Below are positions 1-9,112 of a DNA stretch of 64,000 nt, in pieces (the first letter of the stretch is position 1; each line of letters starts with the position of its first letter). The stretch lies in contig CAZEIM010000008.1 of assembly GCA_964512145.1 (NCBI GenBank), positions 1-64,000 on the forward strand, given 5' to 3'. A model generated the notes under the pieces. That model searched no databases. It was given only the letters and a program-made list of their open reading frames with translations, and had not been told where the DNA came from. The position numbers and the translations under genes were made by a program. The DNA comes from CAYOHR01 sp964512145 (GTDB taxonomy: Bacteria > Bacteroidota > Bacteroidia > Flavobacteriales_G > JALEGO01).

Positions 1-2733
1 AGGTGTTTTTATTTTAAATGCGCCCATAGTTTCGACAAACTGTTGAGACAAAAAGCCCGTAACTTCTGATCTACCCAAAAACAAGCCATCGTATGTATAA
101 TCCATTAAAGCCCCTATACCCGAAACACCCATTAAACCATCCATTCTCCAATTATATCTAGGATGATTGGCGTTATTAAATAAAAATATACCCCCAAAAA
201 ATCGAAGATGTACATGACTTCCCTTTTCGTTGTATCTAAATTTTTTATTAGCTTCTAAAGATGCTTTTAAAAAATCTTTTTGATATGTAAGCTGACTATT
301 CTCCGTTGGCTTGTACTCTACAACAAACTGAACATTGCTGGGATTTAATATATGCTGATTTTGATACGTATATGTAGATCTAAAGTACGTATAATTTTCT
401 ATGGATGCCCCTAACGTTTCTTGTATAAAGTATGTTTGAAACTGCACAATATTTTTTTTAGAGGAACGCAAATGACTTTTCTTAAACGAAAAGCGAAGAT
501 ATGGGGCAAATTTTTGATAAAAATAAGGTATGTTTTCCTGCTCAAACAAAGAAAAGGAAGAGCTTTGTAACCCTATTCGTACGTTATGAAAAATCCCGTT
601 AGAAGGGTAAAAGGTTTGAGATATATTAGCCATACCAACAAGACGGTTCCTTGAAAATGAATATAAAGGCATTAATTGATACTCAAAATTTCGTGTCGGT
701 AAAAATGAATTGGTTAACAAAACTCCAGCAGTCCATTTATCATAATTGTTCCAAGTAGTCATGGGAGTAATAAACAACTGAGTTTTATCACCTCGTTCAA
801 GAGAAAACAAAGGCTGAATTTTGATTGGCTCCACTTTTTTAAATAAACGATTTATGGTGTATGTGTTGTTCAACCGTTGAACATCTGGAATGGGTATGCC
901 ATCATTTACGATTACTTTACTTGCTGTAGTGTTTACCGGTATTAATAACTCCATGGTTTTAGAAATATTTTCTGTCCAGCTGTACCAACGTTTAAAAACT
1001 AATGAATCTCCCGAGTATACACTCAAAGAAAATGGCGCGGCTAATTGCCCTTTATTTTTTACCTTTACAGAGTAACATGTATTTGAAGCATCACATGTTT
1101 GTTTTTTTACCTTTGTTATAGTGTAATCCATTTTTTTGGAAGTAGCCATAAGTTCTTGAAACAACCAAGAAAAATTTTGACCGGTTTCTTTTTCAATTAT
1201 TTTTTGTAAATCTTCCGGGTATGGATGTTTAAATTTCCAGGTTTCAAAATATTTTCGCATAATTTCATCGTATTTTTCATCTCCTAAAAACATGCGTAAA
1301 TAATAAAATACAATCCCTGTTTTCATATATACTATAAAGCCATAATTTGCATCTGTGTATTCATGTGCCGGGAGTTCAATAGGCTGATCAATATGTGCTC
1401 GAGCACTTAATAAATACAACAAGTAGTACCTATCGGTAAATGGCCTATTTAAATCGAGTGATTCAAGTTTTTTAGAGGATTCTTTACTGCCTAAAATAGT
1501 AGCGTTGGGATATTTTTTCTCTAAATATCTTATTTCATTGGAAGTATTTATCCCTTCGTCCATCCATGGATGTATTCGCTCGTTGCTTCCTAAAATGCCA
1601 TAAAACCATTGATGCCCTGTTTCATGCATAATAGTAAGTTCTAAATTTAAATCATTTCCAGAAGTACCAATAACTGTAACATTAGGATATTCCATCCCTC
1701 CACCGGCTGTTAAAGCCCCATCAACAGCGGTCATTTGATTATATGGATAATTTCCATTCCAAAGGGAATAATAGTATATAGCATCGTTTAGATATTCAAT
1801 AGAATTTTTCCACAAATGTGCTTCTGCATCGGTAAACATAGCCCAAGTAGTTACTTTGGAGTTTGTATTAGGCAACTGAACTTCTCCCTTTAAAACATAG
1901 TATCTTTTATCGGCAAACCAAGCAAAATCATGAACATTTTGTTGCGTATAGCGCAATGTTTTATAAACTGAGTCTGAAGCAGGAAAAACATCGTGATTAT
2001 ATTTTGTTTTTTTATCGCGTTTCTCAAAAGTTAATGAGGCTGTTTTTTGAGCTTTTTCATGAAGCCAATTTAATTCAGCAGGAGTTTGTAAATCGCCTGT
2101 GGCTCCTACAACATAATTTGCCGGTAAAGTAATAGAAACATCAAAGCTGCCAAATTCTGAATAAAATTCGCCCAAGGTTAAATATGGCATAGGATGCCAT
2201 CCTTTATGATCAAATACCGCAGGTTTAGGGTACCATTGAGTAATTTGATAGGATTGCCCCATATGTCCTAACCTTGAAAAAACACCTTTTGGAATTTTAA
2301 CAAAAAATGGGGTCGTAATAACAATTTTTTGTTTTGGCAATAAAGGAGATGCAAGATATAATTTACAAATATCCATATTTTTAGAATCGTATTCCCATCG
2401 TATGGATTCACCATTTATTTTAAAATTCAAACTATCTATATATCCTTTAACATCATCTTTGGCAAAGTGAAATTTTACATTTTTATTTTCAATATGTTGC
2501 TTAGCCATTGCTGTTTCATTGTTTTTATATGCATTTGGCCAAAGATGAAAATATAAATATGTAAGCGTTGAATCGGAATTATTAATATATTCGATTTCTT
2601 CATAACCTGATAGGGTATGATTTTTATCGTTTAAGGTTACTTGTATTTTATAATTTACTTCTTGTTGAAAGTAAGCGGCATTTACAACCAAATTGCATAG
2701 CAAACCTATGGCTGTTAGTAAAACACGATTCAT
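1..2733 (-). CDS. M1 family metallopeptidase with barrel-like C-terminal part (partial, 3' end outside window)
   Basis: Open for 911 codons from an ATG at 2733 to the window edge. An N-terminal signal peptide (residues 1-19, ending near VVNAAY) is followed by an M1 aminopeptidase-like domain. Seen directly: GGGMEYPN (about 344-351, the GAMEN-type exopeptidase motif) and HETGH (370-374), with a glutamate exactly 19 residues after the second His (E393), which gives the HExxH-x18-E zinc site of the family. The likely role is zinc-dependent peptide cleavage in the periplasm or at the surface. From about residue 630 to the edge the sequence has alternating polar/aromatic strands resembling an outer-membrane beta-barrel rather than the helical C-domain of aminopeptidase N; this is inference from composition. 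It is the last gene of the sigma/anti-sigma/thioredoxin run, 10 bases after the preceding stop. The end is not visible, so a T9SS tail cannot be judged. Confidence 0.88.
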   Translation of the reverse strand, partial: MNRVLLTAIGLLCNLVVNAAYFQQEVNYKIQVTLNDKNHTLSGYEEIEYINNSDSTLTYLYFHLWPNAYKNNETAMAKQHIENKNVKFHFAKDDVKGYIDSLNFKINGESIRWEYDSKNMDICKLYLASPLLPKQKIVITTPFFVKIPKGVFSRLGHMGQSYQITQWYPKPAVFDHKGWHPMPYLTLGEFYSEFGSFDVSITLPANYVVGATGDLQTPAELNWLHEKAQKTASLTFEKRDKKTKYNHDVFPASDSVYKTLRYTQQNVHDFAWFADKRYYVLKGEVQLPNTNSKVTTWAMFTDAEAHLWKNSIEYLNDAIYYYSLWNGNYPYNQMTAVDGALTAGGGMEYPNVTVIGTSGNDLNLELTIMHETGHQWFYGILGSNERIHPWMDEGINTSNEIRYLEKKYPNATILGSKESSKKLESLDLNRPFTDRYYLLYLLSARAHIDQPIELPAHEYTDANYGFIVYMKTGIVFYYLRMFLGDEKYDEIMRKYFETWKFKHPYPEDLQKIIEKETGQNFSWLFQELMATSKKMDYTITKVKKQTCDASNTCYSVKVKNKGQLAAPFSLSVYSGDSLVFKRWYSWTENISKTMELLIPVNTTASKVIVNDGIPIPDVQRLNNTYTINRLFKKVEPIKIQPLFSLERGDKTQLFITPMTTWNNYDKWTAGVLLTNSFLPTRNFEYQLMPLYSFSRNRLVGMANISQTFYPSNGIFHNVRIGLQSSSFSLFEQENIPYFYQKFAPYLRFSFKKSHLRSSKKNIVQFQTYFIQETLGASIENYTYFRSTYTYQNQHILNPSNVQFVVEYKPTENSQLTYQKDFLKASLEANKKFRYNEKGSHVHLRFFGGIFLFNNANHPRYNWRMDGLMGVSGIGALMDYTYDGLFLGRSEVTGFLSQQFVETMGAFKIKTP

Positions 2734-2743
2734 GAAAATTAAA

Positions 2744-3856
2744 TTAATTAAAAAGTTCTTCTAGTTTTTGTTCTAAAGCAGCTCCGCGTAAGTTTTTACC
2801 AATAATTTTCCCCTCTTTATCTACTAAATAAGTCATTGGAATGCTATTAATATTATATACAGGAGCAATACTCGATTGCCATCCTCCCAAATCACTTACA
2901 TGCTTCCAAGTTAAGCCGTCCTGATTAATTGCATTTAACCAAGCATTTTTATTGTTATCTAAAGATACTCCTAATATTTCAAACCCTTTGGAGTTATACT
3001 TTTTATACATTCGTACTACATTTGGATTTTCTTTTCGACATGGTCCACACCACGAAGCCCAAAAGTCTATTAATACTATTTTTCCTTTTAACGATGAAAG
3101 AGCAAATGGTTTTCCTTCCGTATCGTTTAAAACAATTTCAGGTGCAGTAAATCCAACTGCTAATTTTTTATTAGAAGATACCAGCGCATTAAAATCTTTA
3201 TACAAGGAAGAATTAGGGATTATATTTTTTAAACCATCATCGACCATGACAAAATATTCAATATCCGTTTCAATATTTAATTTTTGAACGGCTGCCAATG
3301 CAGCAAGTGAACTTGGTTTTTCTGAAATAAAAGATTTAACATATTGATAGTAATCGGTGTTTAGTTTTTGTTGTTGTGTTTGAATATCGATAAGACTTTG
3401 TACATTTCCGCCAGACTGTAAATTCCGAGCTACCGTATTTAAACTATCGTTTTTTTTGTAGATATTCATTAACTCATCATTGAATTGTTTTAATCTCTTT
3501 GAATCTTCTGAACCTGTGACTTGGTATGATGAGCCCAAAGATGTGTAGTCCCCGGTTATAGTAACTTTTTCTCCGGGATGCAAAATTAAATTAAAAAAGC
3601 TGTTATCACTTGCAAATACCCTGTAGTAACCACTTTCATCCGGAACGTAGGAAAAAGAAAATTTACCGTCTTCGCTTGTTCTAGCTGAGTCTAATATTAC
3701 TATGTCTTTAGAAAGCAGTTTTTGAAGCACAAGCTTATGGTTGTTCGAATTTAGTAATACACCTTTTATATGAGCATTTTCATTATATTTTGAGTTTCCT
3801 ACACAGGAGGTTAAATGAACCGAAATAATAAGTATGAGGTGGATTTTTTTAAACAT
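2744..3856 (-). CDS. TlpA/ResA-like thioredoxin-fold lipoprotein
   Basis: 370 residues. The N-terminus ends in a lipobox (HLTSC, Cys18), so the protein should be a lipoprotein facing the periplasm. Residues about 25-115 look like the DUF4369-type beta domain that commonly precedes AhpC/TSA thioredoxins in Bacteroidota, followed by a helical linker (120-230) and a thioredoxin domain (235-370). The active site is FWASWCGPCRKE, with the CGPC pair at 270-273, and a cis-proline region lies at NSIPMTYLVD. The expected role is disulfide exchange or reduction of envelope proteins. It is preceded by the anti-sigma gene (64 bases) and followed 10 bases later by the M1 peptidase, all on one strand, which suggests that the ECF sigma factor controls envelope thiol and proteolysis functions (inference). 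Confidence 0.9.
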   Translation of the reverse strand: MFKKIHLILIISVHLTSCVGNSKYNENAHIKGVLLNSNNHKLVLQKLLSKDIVILDSARTSEDGKFSFSYVPDESGYYRVFASDNSFFNLILHPGEKVTITGDYTSLGSSYQVTGSEDSKRLKQFNDELMNIYKKNDSLNTVARNLQSGGNVQSLIDIQTQQQKLNTDYYQYVKSFISEKPSSLAALAAVQKLNIETDIEYFVMVDDGLKNIIPNSSLYKDFNALVSSNKKLAVGFTAPEIVLNDTEGKPFALSSLKGKIVLIDFWASWCGPCRKENPNVVRMYKKYNSKGFEILGVSLDNNKNAWLNAINQDGLTWKHVSDLGGWQSSIAPVYNINSIPMTYLVDKEGKIIGKNLRGAALEQKLEELFN

Positions 3857-3920
3857 ATGCTATTTTTAGTTTATCAAAAGTACATAAAATGTATGAAAAT
3901 AATATTTAGTGAACGTTTGT

Positions 3921-4958
3921 TTAAGGGTTATTTCTTTTTTTAGTGATGGTTAATTTATCGCCAAATTGAACTTGAAATGCTATAGAATTATCTTTATTTA
4001 GCGAAGTTTTTTCAACAGAAACATTATTATTTGTAATATTTTGAATAAAGGCTAACCAGTCATTTTGAGTTTTATCATTTTTAGGAACCATTAATTTTTT
4101 CCATTGTTTTTGTAATTTAAGTTGAACAAAATCGGCCAGTGAAAGATTCGTTTCATTTATATTTAATGGAAACTCCTGTATAGTCATTTTTTCAGGTTTA
4201 TTGAGTATAGTATTTTTTCTCTCCGTTACGATTTTGGGAGAAATGATGGGAATGTATGCCAAATTTTCTGATTCTTCTGAAATAGGACTATTAAAATCAG
4301 ATACATGGGGTTGTGAATTTATTTTTTTCACTTGTGTTTTTTTACTTTTTGGCAAACCTTCTTGTTTTTTTATCAATGTAGGTGTAAGGGAAATCATATC
4401 TTTTGATTCTATATCCAAAGGGAGTTGTATAGAATTTGTCCTCTCTGCATATGAGCGTACGACATTCATATGAGACATATACAGATATACACTTAACAAA
4501 CCAAGTATACCAATAAAACTGGCTGCTATTGCTGTGTTCCAGTATAATTTAATCCAATATTTTTTTAATTTTTCTTTGTTAGGATATATAATATTATTCG
4601 ATAGAAATTTAGTTTTTTGGTATCTTAACCAAAGAGTTTTATATGAATTATTATGGGTTAGTGCATCCTCAATATATCTTTCCTCCTCTTGGGTAATGTC
4701 TCCTTCTAATTTAGCAATAAGATACTCATGAATATTAGATTCATGAATTGGATTTACTTTTTTTAATTTTGTAAAATCAAGAATTGAAGAATCTACTGGT
4801 GATTTTTTATGTATTATGAAAGGTTCAAACTCTTCAAATTCTTTAAGTAAATCCGGATGTAATAATAAAAAAGCATGTAAATTCTGTATCTCCTCAGAAG
4901 ACAAATTACCATCTGCATAATCAATAAAATATAGTTCGTAATTTTCTCTGCTAATCAT
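3921..4958 (-). CDS. Probable membrane-bound anti-sigma factor
   Basis: 345 residues. The N-terminal cytoplasmic part carries two copies of a short motif typical of Bacteroidota anti-sigma factors (DYADGNLSSEE at about 14-24 with HPDL at 34-37; KLEGDITQEEE at about 83-93). A single membrane segment spans about 140-161 (IAASFIGILGLLSVYLYM), and the rest is a low-complexity charged periplasmic domain. The ATG overlaps the TGA of the sigma-factor gene (ATGA), indicating translational coupling. I infer that it holds the sigma factor inactive at the membrane until an envelope signal arrives. The zinc-binding HxxxCxxC motif of ZAS anti-sigma factors is absent. The family assignment rests on architecture and position, not on a strong sequence motif. 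Confidence 0.75.
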   Translation of the reverse strand: MISRENYELYFIDYADGNLSSEEIQNLHAFLLLHPDLLKEFEEFEPFIIHKKSPVDSSILDFTKLKKVNPIHESNIHEYLIAKLEGDITQEEERYIEDALTHNNSYKTLWLRYQKTKFLSNNIIYPNKEKLKKYWIKLYWNTAIAASFIGILGLLSVYLYMSHMNVVRSYAERTNSIQLPLDIESKDMISLTPTLIKKQEGLPKSKKTQVKKINSQPHVSDFNSPISEESENLAYIPIISPKIVTERKNTILNKPEKMTIQEFPLNINETNLSLADFVQLKLQKQWKKLMVPKNDKTQNDWLAFIQNITNNNVSVEKTSLNKDNSIAFQVQFGDKLTITKKRNNP

Positions 4959-5460
4959 ACCAATGTTTCTATACTTCTAATATACTCCTGTAAATATTTC
5001 CTGGCTCTATAAATATATACCTTTACTTGCGATTCAGTTAATTGTAAAATATCTCCAATTTCATCGTATGCATACCCTTCGTAGTCCCTGAGTAAAATAA
5101 CATTTTTTTGAATTTCGGGTAATTTTTNNNNNNNNNNNNNNNNNNNNNNNNNNNNNNNNNNNNNNNNNNNNNNNNNNNNNNNNNNGAATTAAAGGTTTGG
5201 GGCTCGAATTCTTCTGTTACATCCACATTTAAGATGTTTTTTTCTTTTCTGGTGTAATCTATCATTACGTGATAAGCCGTAGAAAAAAAGTATGATTTTG
5301 CTTTTTCAAACGAAATTTGATCTGACTTATTCCAAACTTTCTCAAAGGTATCTTGCACTACATCTTTAGATTTTTCAACATCTTTCAAGTTTTTTAGAAT
5401 AAACCGGTACAAACCATCAGCATATAAATCAACACATTGATTGTACTCACTTACCGTCAT
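4955..5460 (-). CDS. ECF-type RNA polymerase sigma factor, interrupted by an assembly gap
   Basis: The start is ATG at 5460. The first 91 residues form sigma region 2 (VVQDTFEKVWNKSDQI, then ARTIDY-like YHVMIDYTRKEKN). After the N run (5128-5185) the true region 4 is in another frame from the one that simply crosses the gap: it reads LPEIQKNVILLRDYEGYAYD, then EIGDILQLTESQVKVYIYRA, then RKYLQEYIRSIETLV and a TGA that overlaps the anti-sigma ATG. The protein is therefore about 168 residues, a normal ECF size, and the 58-base gap length must be wrong by a number not divisible by three. Crossing the gap without correction gives a false stop near 5038. It heads an operon with the anti-sigma factor, the thioredoxin lipoprotein and the peptidase. 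Confidence 0.9.
5128..5185. other. Assembly gap (58 N) inside the sigma-factor gene
   Basis: A run of N. The reading frames of sigma regions 2 and 4 on its two sides are not in register at this length, so the N count is an estimate and not the real distance. Confidence 0.99.
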
Positions 5461-5483
5461 TATTTTATTTTCTTTTGTCGTAA

Positions 5484-5509
5484 GACGATGAAACCGTGTA
5501 AAAGTTACA
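5484..5509 (-). promoter_or_regulatory. Putative ECF-type autoregulatory promoter
   Basis: On the minus strand TGTAAC (5509-5504) and CGTC (5487-5484) are separated by 16 bases. This matches the general ECF pattern of an AAC-containing -35 element and a CGTC -10 element at 16-17 bp. Transcription would begin about 15-20 bases before the sigma-factor ATG at 5460. The position suggests autoregulation, which is usual for ECF genes. This is inference from one site. Confidence 0.5.
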
Positions 5510-5548
5510 AAAAAAATTTTTATTTTATAAAAACTACTATTTTGAGTG

Positions 5549-5556
5549 TATTTTTG
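5549..5556 (+). promoter_or_regulatory. Bacteroidota -7 promoter element (TAnnTTTG)
   Basis: TATTTTTG ends 15 bases before the ATG at 5572. The -7 consensus matches; no clear TTTG -33 element is present at the usual distance. Confidence 0.4.
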
Positions 5557-5571
5557 TGTAAAATAAATTTC

Positions 5572-6579
5572 ATGAAAAATAAAATTTTATTAGTATGTTT
5601 TTTTGCTTGTAGCACTTTGTTATTTACACAACATGTTTTTATATCGCAAGATATTGTGCCCAATACAGGGGATGTATTTACACTACACACTGTAAATTTT
5701 TCAAACCATGGGGCAAATGGGATAGGGGTAAATTGGGATTTTTCTGCTGGTGCTAGCACAAATACGACTACTATAGAATATATTAACCCCATTAGTACCC
5801 CCTTTAGCATGGAATTCCCAAGCTCTAATATTTGCTCTGGCTCTGCCGGTGGAGGCTATAATTATGAGGTTTCAAATTTAAATGAATGGCAGTACTTAGG
5901 TTGGGCTAGTGTAGTAAGTGGAATACATTCAGAATATTCTAATCCCCGAAAATTATTTGTGTTTCCTTTTTCATATGGAGATGAAATGAATGATACATAT
6001 TTTGGTGATTATTACACCGGTACATCTTACATTACACATTCCGGAAATGTTCAATTAAAATACGTAGGATCAGGCAACATAATAACTCCGGCCGGATCAT
6101 ATGCTAATGTTTCTAAATTTATGTATGTTGATTCATCTGTTAGCACAACGGTTTCATCTGGAGTTAGTAGCTCGTATAACCAATATCAAACCACATATTA
6201 CTGGTATAAACCAGGAACTTCGCATCCCCTATATATAATTCTGGAAGGTGAGGTTGTCAGTTCCATGGTAAATTACAACTACCAATATGCTTACTATTTA
6301 GATGCTACTAGTGTACGAGTAAATTATTTTAATAATACAGACCCCGTAATACATATTTACCCAAATCCGGCAAATAAATATATACATATACAAAGTGACT
6401 TGGTGTTTAAAAAGACTCGAATTTTTGATATAACTGGAAAATTAGTTTATTCTGTTGATTTAAGTAATACGGATACCTTAACACCCATAGATATTTCTGC
6501 ATTAACATCCGGCACATATTTACTTGAACTTACAAGTAATGCCCAAACCTTTCGAGAAAAATTTATTATTCAATGGTGA
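5572..6579 (+). CDS. Secreted T9SS cargo protein with type A sorting domain
   Basis: 335 residues from ATG 5572. This start is preferred because it begins directly with a signal peptide (MKNKILLVCFFACSTLLFTQ) and follows a -7 promoter element; an in-frame ATG at 5437 would lie inside the divergent sigma-factor gene and add a non-signal leader. The mature part has no recognised catalytic motif. The C-terminal about 75 residues form a T9SS type A sorting domain: HIYPNPANKYIHI, FDITGKLV, a GTYLLEL turn and the terminal KFIIQW. The protein should be secreted through the T9SS and attached at the surface or released. It is homologous along its length to the protein at 46621-47661 (shared P-x-x-GD start, STPF...FP block, TPAG/TPEG block). 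Function unknown. Confidence 0.85.
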   Translation: MKNKILLVCFFACSTLLFTQHVFISQDIVPNTGDVFTLHTVNFSNHGANGIGVNWDFSAGASTNTTTIEYINPISTPFSMEFPSSNICSGSAGGGYNYEVSNLNEWQYLGWASVVSGIHSEYSNPRKLFVFPFSYGDEMNDTYFGDYYTGTSYITHSGNVQLKYVGSGNIITPAGSYANVSKFMYVDSSVSTTVSSGVSSSYNQYQTTYYWYKPGTSHPLYIILEGEVVSSMVNYNYQYAYYLDATSVRVNYFNNTDPVIHIYPNPANKYIHIQSDLVFKKTRIFDITGKLVYSVDLSNTDTLTPIDISALTSGTYLLELTSNAQTFREKFIIQW

Positions 6580-6664
6580 TTTACTTCCTACACTTTGCAT
6601 GCATGTATATATGTATTCTTAATTACATTTTGAATTGTTATGGATTAGATTTAATATTGCAAAC

Positions 6665-7381
6665 ATGCGAATAGCCTTATTAGGATACGGTAAAATGGGC
6701 AAAATGATTGAGAAAATTTTGCTTGAAAGAGGGCATACCACTTCAGGTATTATTCACTCAAAAAACACTAGGGATATACCCCGTGTATTAGAAAACTCTG
6801 ATGTTGCTATTGAGTTTTCTGTACCAGAAACTTGTGTTCAAAACATATTAACTTGTATTGATTATCAAATTCCTATAGTAGTTGGCACTACAGGATGGTA
6901 CAACGAATTACCCAATATTAAAAAGCTAGTTCTTACTAAAGATGCTGCTTGCATTTTTGCTTCAAATTTTAGTGTAGGGGTAAACTTGTTTTTTGAATTC
7001 AATAAAAAACTAGCCTCTATTATGCACAAGCATAAAGAGTATAAGGTTGAATTAGAAGAAATTCACCATACCCAAAAAAAAGATATGCCTAGCGGAACAG
7101 CTATTAGCTTAGCGAAAGGCGTTATGGAAACATATACTAACTTTTCTAACTGGAGTTTAGAAAATACTCCAAACGATCAAATGTTAAAAATTGTTGCAAA
7201 AAGAGCGCATGATGTAATAGGAACACATACCGTTCGTTATGTTTCTAATATAGATGAAATTTCTATTACTCATAACGCATTTAATCGCAAAGGGTTTGCA
7301 ATGGGGTCAGTATTAGCAGCAGAATGGATTTATGGCAAAAAAGGATTTTACGAATTTCAAGAAATAATTAATCAGTTATAA
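6665..7381 (+). CDS. dapB: 4-hydroxy-tetrahydrodipicolinate reductase
   Basis: 238 residues. It reduces hydroxy-tetrahydrodipicolinate with NAD(P)H in the lysine/diaminopimelate pathway, which feeds peptidoglycan synthesis in the cytosol. Visible motifs are the nucleotide-binding LLGYGKMGKM (5-14), VGTTGWY (73-79) and the catalytic EIHHTQKKDMPSGTA, in which H134 and K138 align with the E. coli catalytic His159 and Lys163. The length is on the short side, as usual for Bacteroidota DapB. I start at the ATG at 6665 because the dinucleotide fold begins there; an in-frame upstream start at 6635 adds ten residues without similarity. It sits 3 bases before the signal peptidase gene, and dapB-lepB is a familiar neighbourhood in this phylum. 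Confidence 0.95.
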   Translation: MRIALLGYGKMGKMIEKILLERGHTTSGIIHSKNTRDIPRVLENSDVAIEFSVPETCVQNILTCIDYQIPIVVGTTGWYNELPNIKKLVLTKDAACIFASNFSVGVNLFFEFNKKLASIMHKHKEYKVELEEIHHTQKKDMPSGTAISLAKGVMETYTNFSNWSLENTPNDQMLKIVAKRAHDVIGTHTVRYVSNIDEISITHNAFNRKGFAMGSVLAAEWIYGKKGFYEFQEIINQL

Positions 7382-7384
7382 AAT

Positions 7385-9112
7385 ATGCAAACTTTACAAA
7401 TACTTATGCTATGCACCATATTTTTTTATTGCATAGTTCTTCCCGGAATATTTCAAAAAGCCGGGATAAATAAAGCGTTGGGGTACATTCCTCTATTCAA
7501 TTTATTTGTTTGGACTAAAGTGTTCAAAAAACCTTGGTGGTGGACACTTATATTAATAGTTCCCGGAGTAAACATTATTATGCTTATCTCTATGAATGTT
7601 ACTACGGCCAGAGTATTTGGCATACACGATCCTATGGGGATATTATTATCTATTTATGCTCCTTTTTACTTATTACCTAAAATAGCGTTTTCAAAATCTA
7701 TTAACTATGTGGGATTAATGGATTGGAGTAATACTCAATTAAGAGAAAAACGTAAAATAAGTGACCATATTTTACTATTAAATACATCCTTTGGTTTAGG
7801 ACATGCTGTGATGTATGTTTTTAAAATTATTTTCGGGCAAAAAGAGCAAGAAAATAAACCCTCGCAAGTGTATGAATGGTATTCGGCTTTAGTTTTTGCC
7901 GTTATAGCGGCCAGCATAATTCGTGGATATGCCTTAGAGGCATTTACCATACCCACTTCCAGTATGGAGAAAACCTTGTTAAAGGGTGATTTTTTATTTG
8001 TAAGCAAGTTTCACTATGGGACAAAAATACCCAATACACCGCTGTCTTTTCCGTTTGCACATCACACTATTCCCAATTCTATTATGGGCATTCCTTTGCC
8101 TCTACCGGATCATATGCGTTCATACCTTACTTGGATAAAACTCCCTTATTATCGCTTACCGGGATTTCAAGAAATTAAACGAAACGATATGGTAGTATTT
8201 AATTTTCCAGAGGGTGATACAGTCATTGTAGATAATCAAAACAGGAGTTATTATCAGGTAATGCGAGAAGATGCATATATGTTACACTCCAGATTAGGAG
8301 GACAAAAAACAATGCAAGAATGTCGAGAAATTGTACGACAAAACTATATAAATAAAGAAAAGCTTACAGTTCGTCCGGTGGATAAAAAAGAAAATTATAT
8401 AAAACGATGTGTAGGTATGCCCGGAGATGTTTTAAAAATTCAAGATGCTGTATTGTACATTAATGAAAAGCCAGCTATGAAGCCGGAAGAAATGCAATTT
8501 AGATATATGTTAATGTCTGATGCTCTATTAAATAAAAAAACCATGAAAAAACAGTGGGACATAAATCCCGAAGATATGATGTATGATAGCAATGGTGATA
8601 TGTATTACATAGTAACCAGTCCTGTAAAAGCTGAAAAGTTAAAAACCGAAACTGGAATAAAAAATATCAGCATGCTAATAGCCCAAGAACAAGATGCAAA
8701 AGATCCCACAAACTCAGTATTCCCAAATAACAACAATTATCCTTGGACTCAAGATAATTTTGGTCCAATTCTTATTCCAAAAGCCGGATTAAGCATTCCT
8801 ATTAATATGGAAAGCTTTCCAATATATCAAAGAATTATAGAAGTATATGAAGACAACAAAGTACAAATAGACGGTTCAAAAATATTAATCAATGGTAAAG
8901 AATGTTCAGAATACACCTTTAAGATGAACTATTATTGGCTCATGGGAGATAACAGACATAACTCATTAGACTCCCGTTTTTGGGGCTTTGTTCCTGAAGA
9001 TCATGTGGTTGGAAAAGCAGTTTTTATTTGGATGTCTCTTGATCCAGATTTAGGTTGGAGTGAAGGAAAAATACGATGGAAACGTTTTTTTAATGTTGTT
9101 CATAAAGATTAA
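7385..9112 (+). CDS. lepB: Signal peptidase I (type I leader peptidase), long Bacteroidota form
   Basis: 575 residues. Cleaves Sec signal peptides on the periplasmic side of the inner membrane. Residues 1-105 form a multi-pass membrane domain of the DUF5684 type that precedes the catalytic part in this phylum; a further membrane helix lies at about 166-186. The catalytic serine is S193 in PTSSMEKTLLKGD and the catalytic lysine is K340 in YIKRCVGMPGD. The conserved box MGDNRHNSLDSRFWG with PEDHVVGKA is near the C-terminus. Long insertions between the boxes explain the length. All catalytic boxes are present, so this copy should be active. It overlaps nothing; its TAA abuts the TTG start of the second signal peptidase. 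Confidence 0.95.
   Translation: MQTLQILMLCTIFFYCIVLPGIFQKAGINKALGYIPLFNLFVWTKVFKKPWWWTLILIVPGVNIIMLISMNVTTARVFGIHDPMGILLSIYAPFYLLPKIAFSKSINYVGLMDWSNTQLREKRKISDHILLLNTSFGLGHAVMYVFKIIFGQKEQENKPSQVYEWYSALVFAVIAASIIRGYALEAFTIPTSSMEKTLLKGDFLFVSKFHYGTKIPNTPLSFPFAHHTIPNSIMGIPLPLPDHMRSYLTWIKLPYYRLPGFQEIKRNDMVVFNFPEGDTVIVDNQNRSYYQVMREDAYMLHSRLGGQKTMQECREIVRQNYINKEKLTVRPVDKKENYIKRCVGMPGDVLKIQDAVLYINEKPAMKPEEMQFRYMLMSDALLNKKTMKKQWDINPEDMMYDSNGDMYYIVTSPVKAEKLKTETGIKNISMLIAQEQDAKDPTNSVFPNNNNYPWTQDNFGPILIPKAGLSIPINMESFPIYQRIIEVYEDNKVQIDGSKILINGKECSEYTFKMNYYWLMGDNRHNSLDSRFWGFVPEDHVVGKAVFIWMSLDPDLGWSEGKIRWKRFFNVVHKD

Noticed and set aside
5038..5127. Sigma-factor tail read straight across the N run
   Set aside because: The translated tail (KNYPKFKKMLFYSG...) has no sigma region 4, whereas another frame has it perfectly.
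5437..5571. Longer start for the first T9SS cargo gene
   Set aside because: It overlaps the start of the divergent sigma gene and its promoter, and puts about 45 residues before a normal signal peptide.
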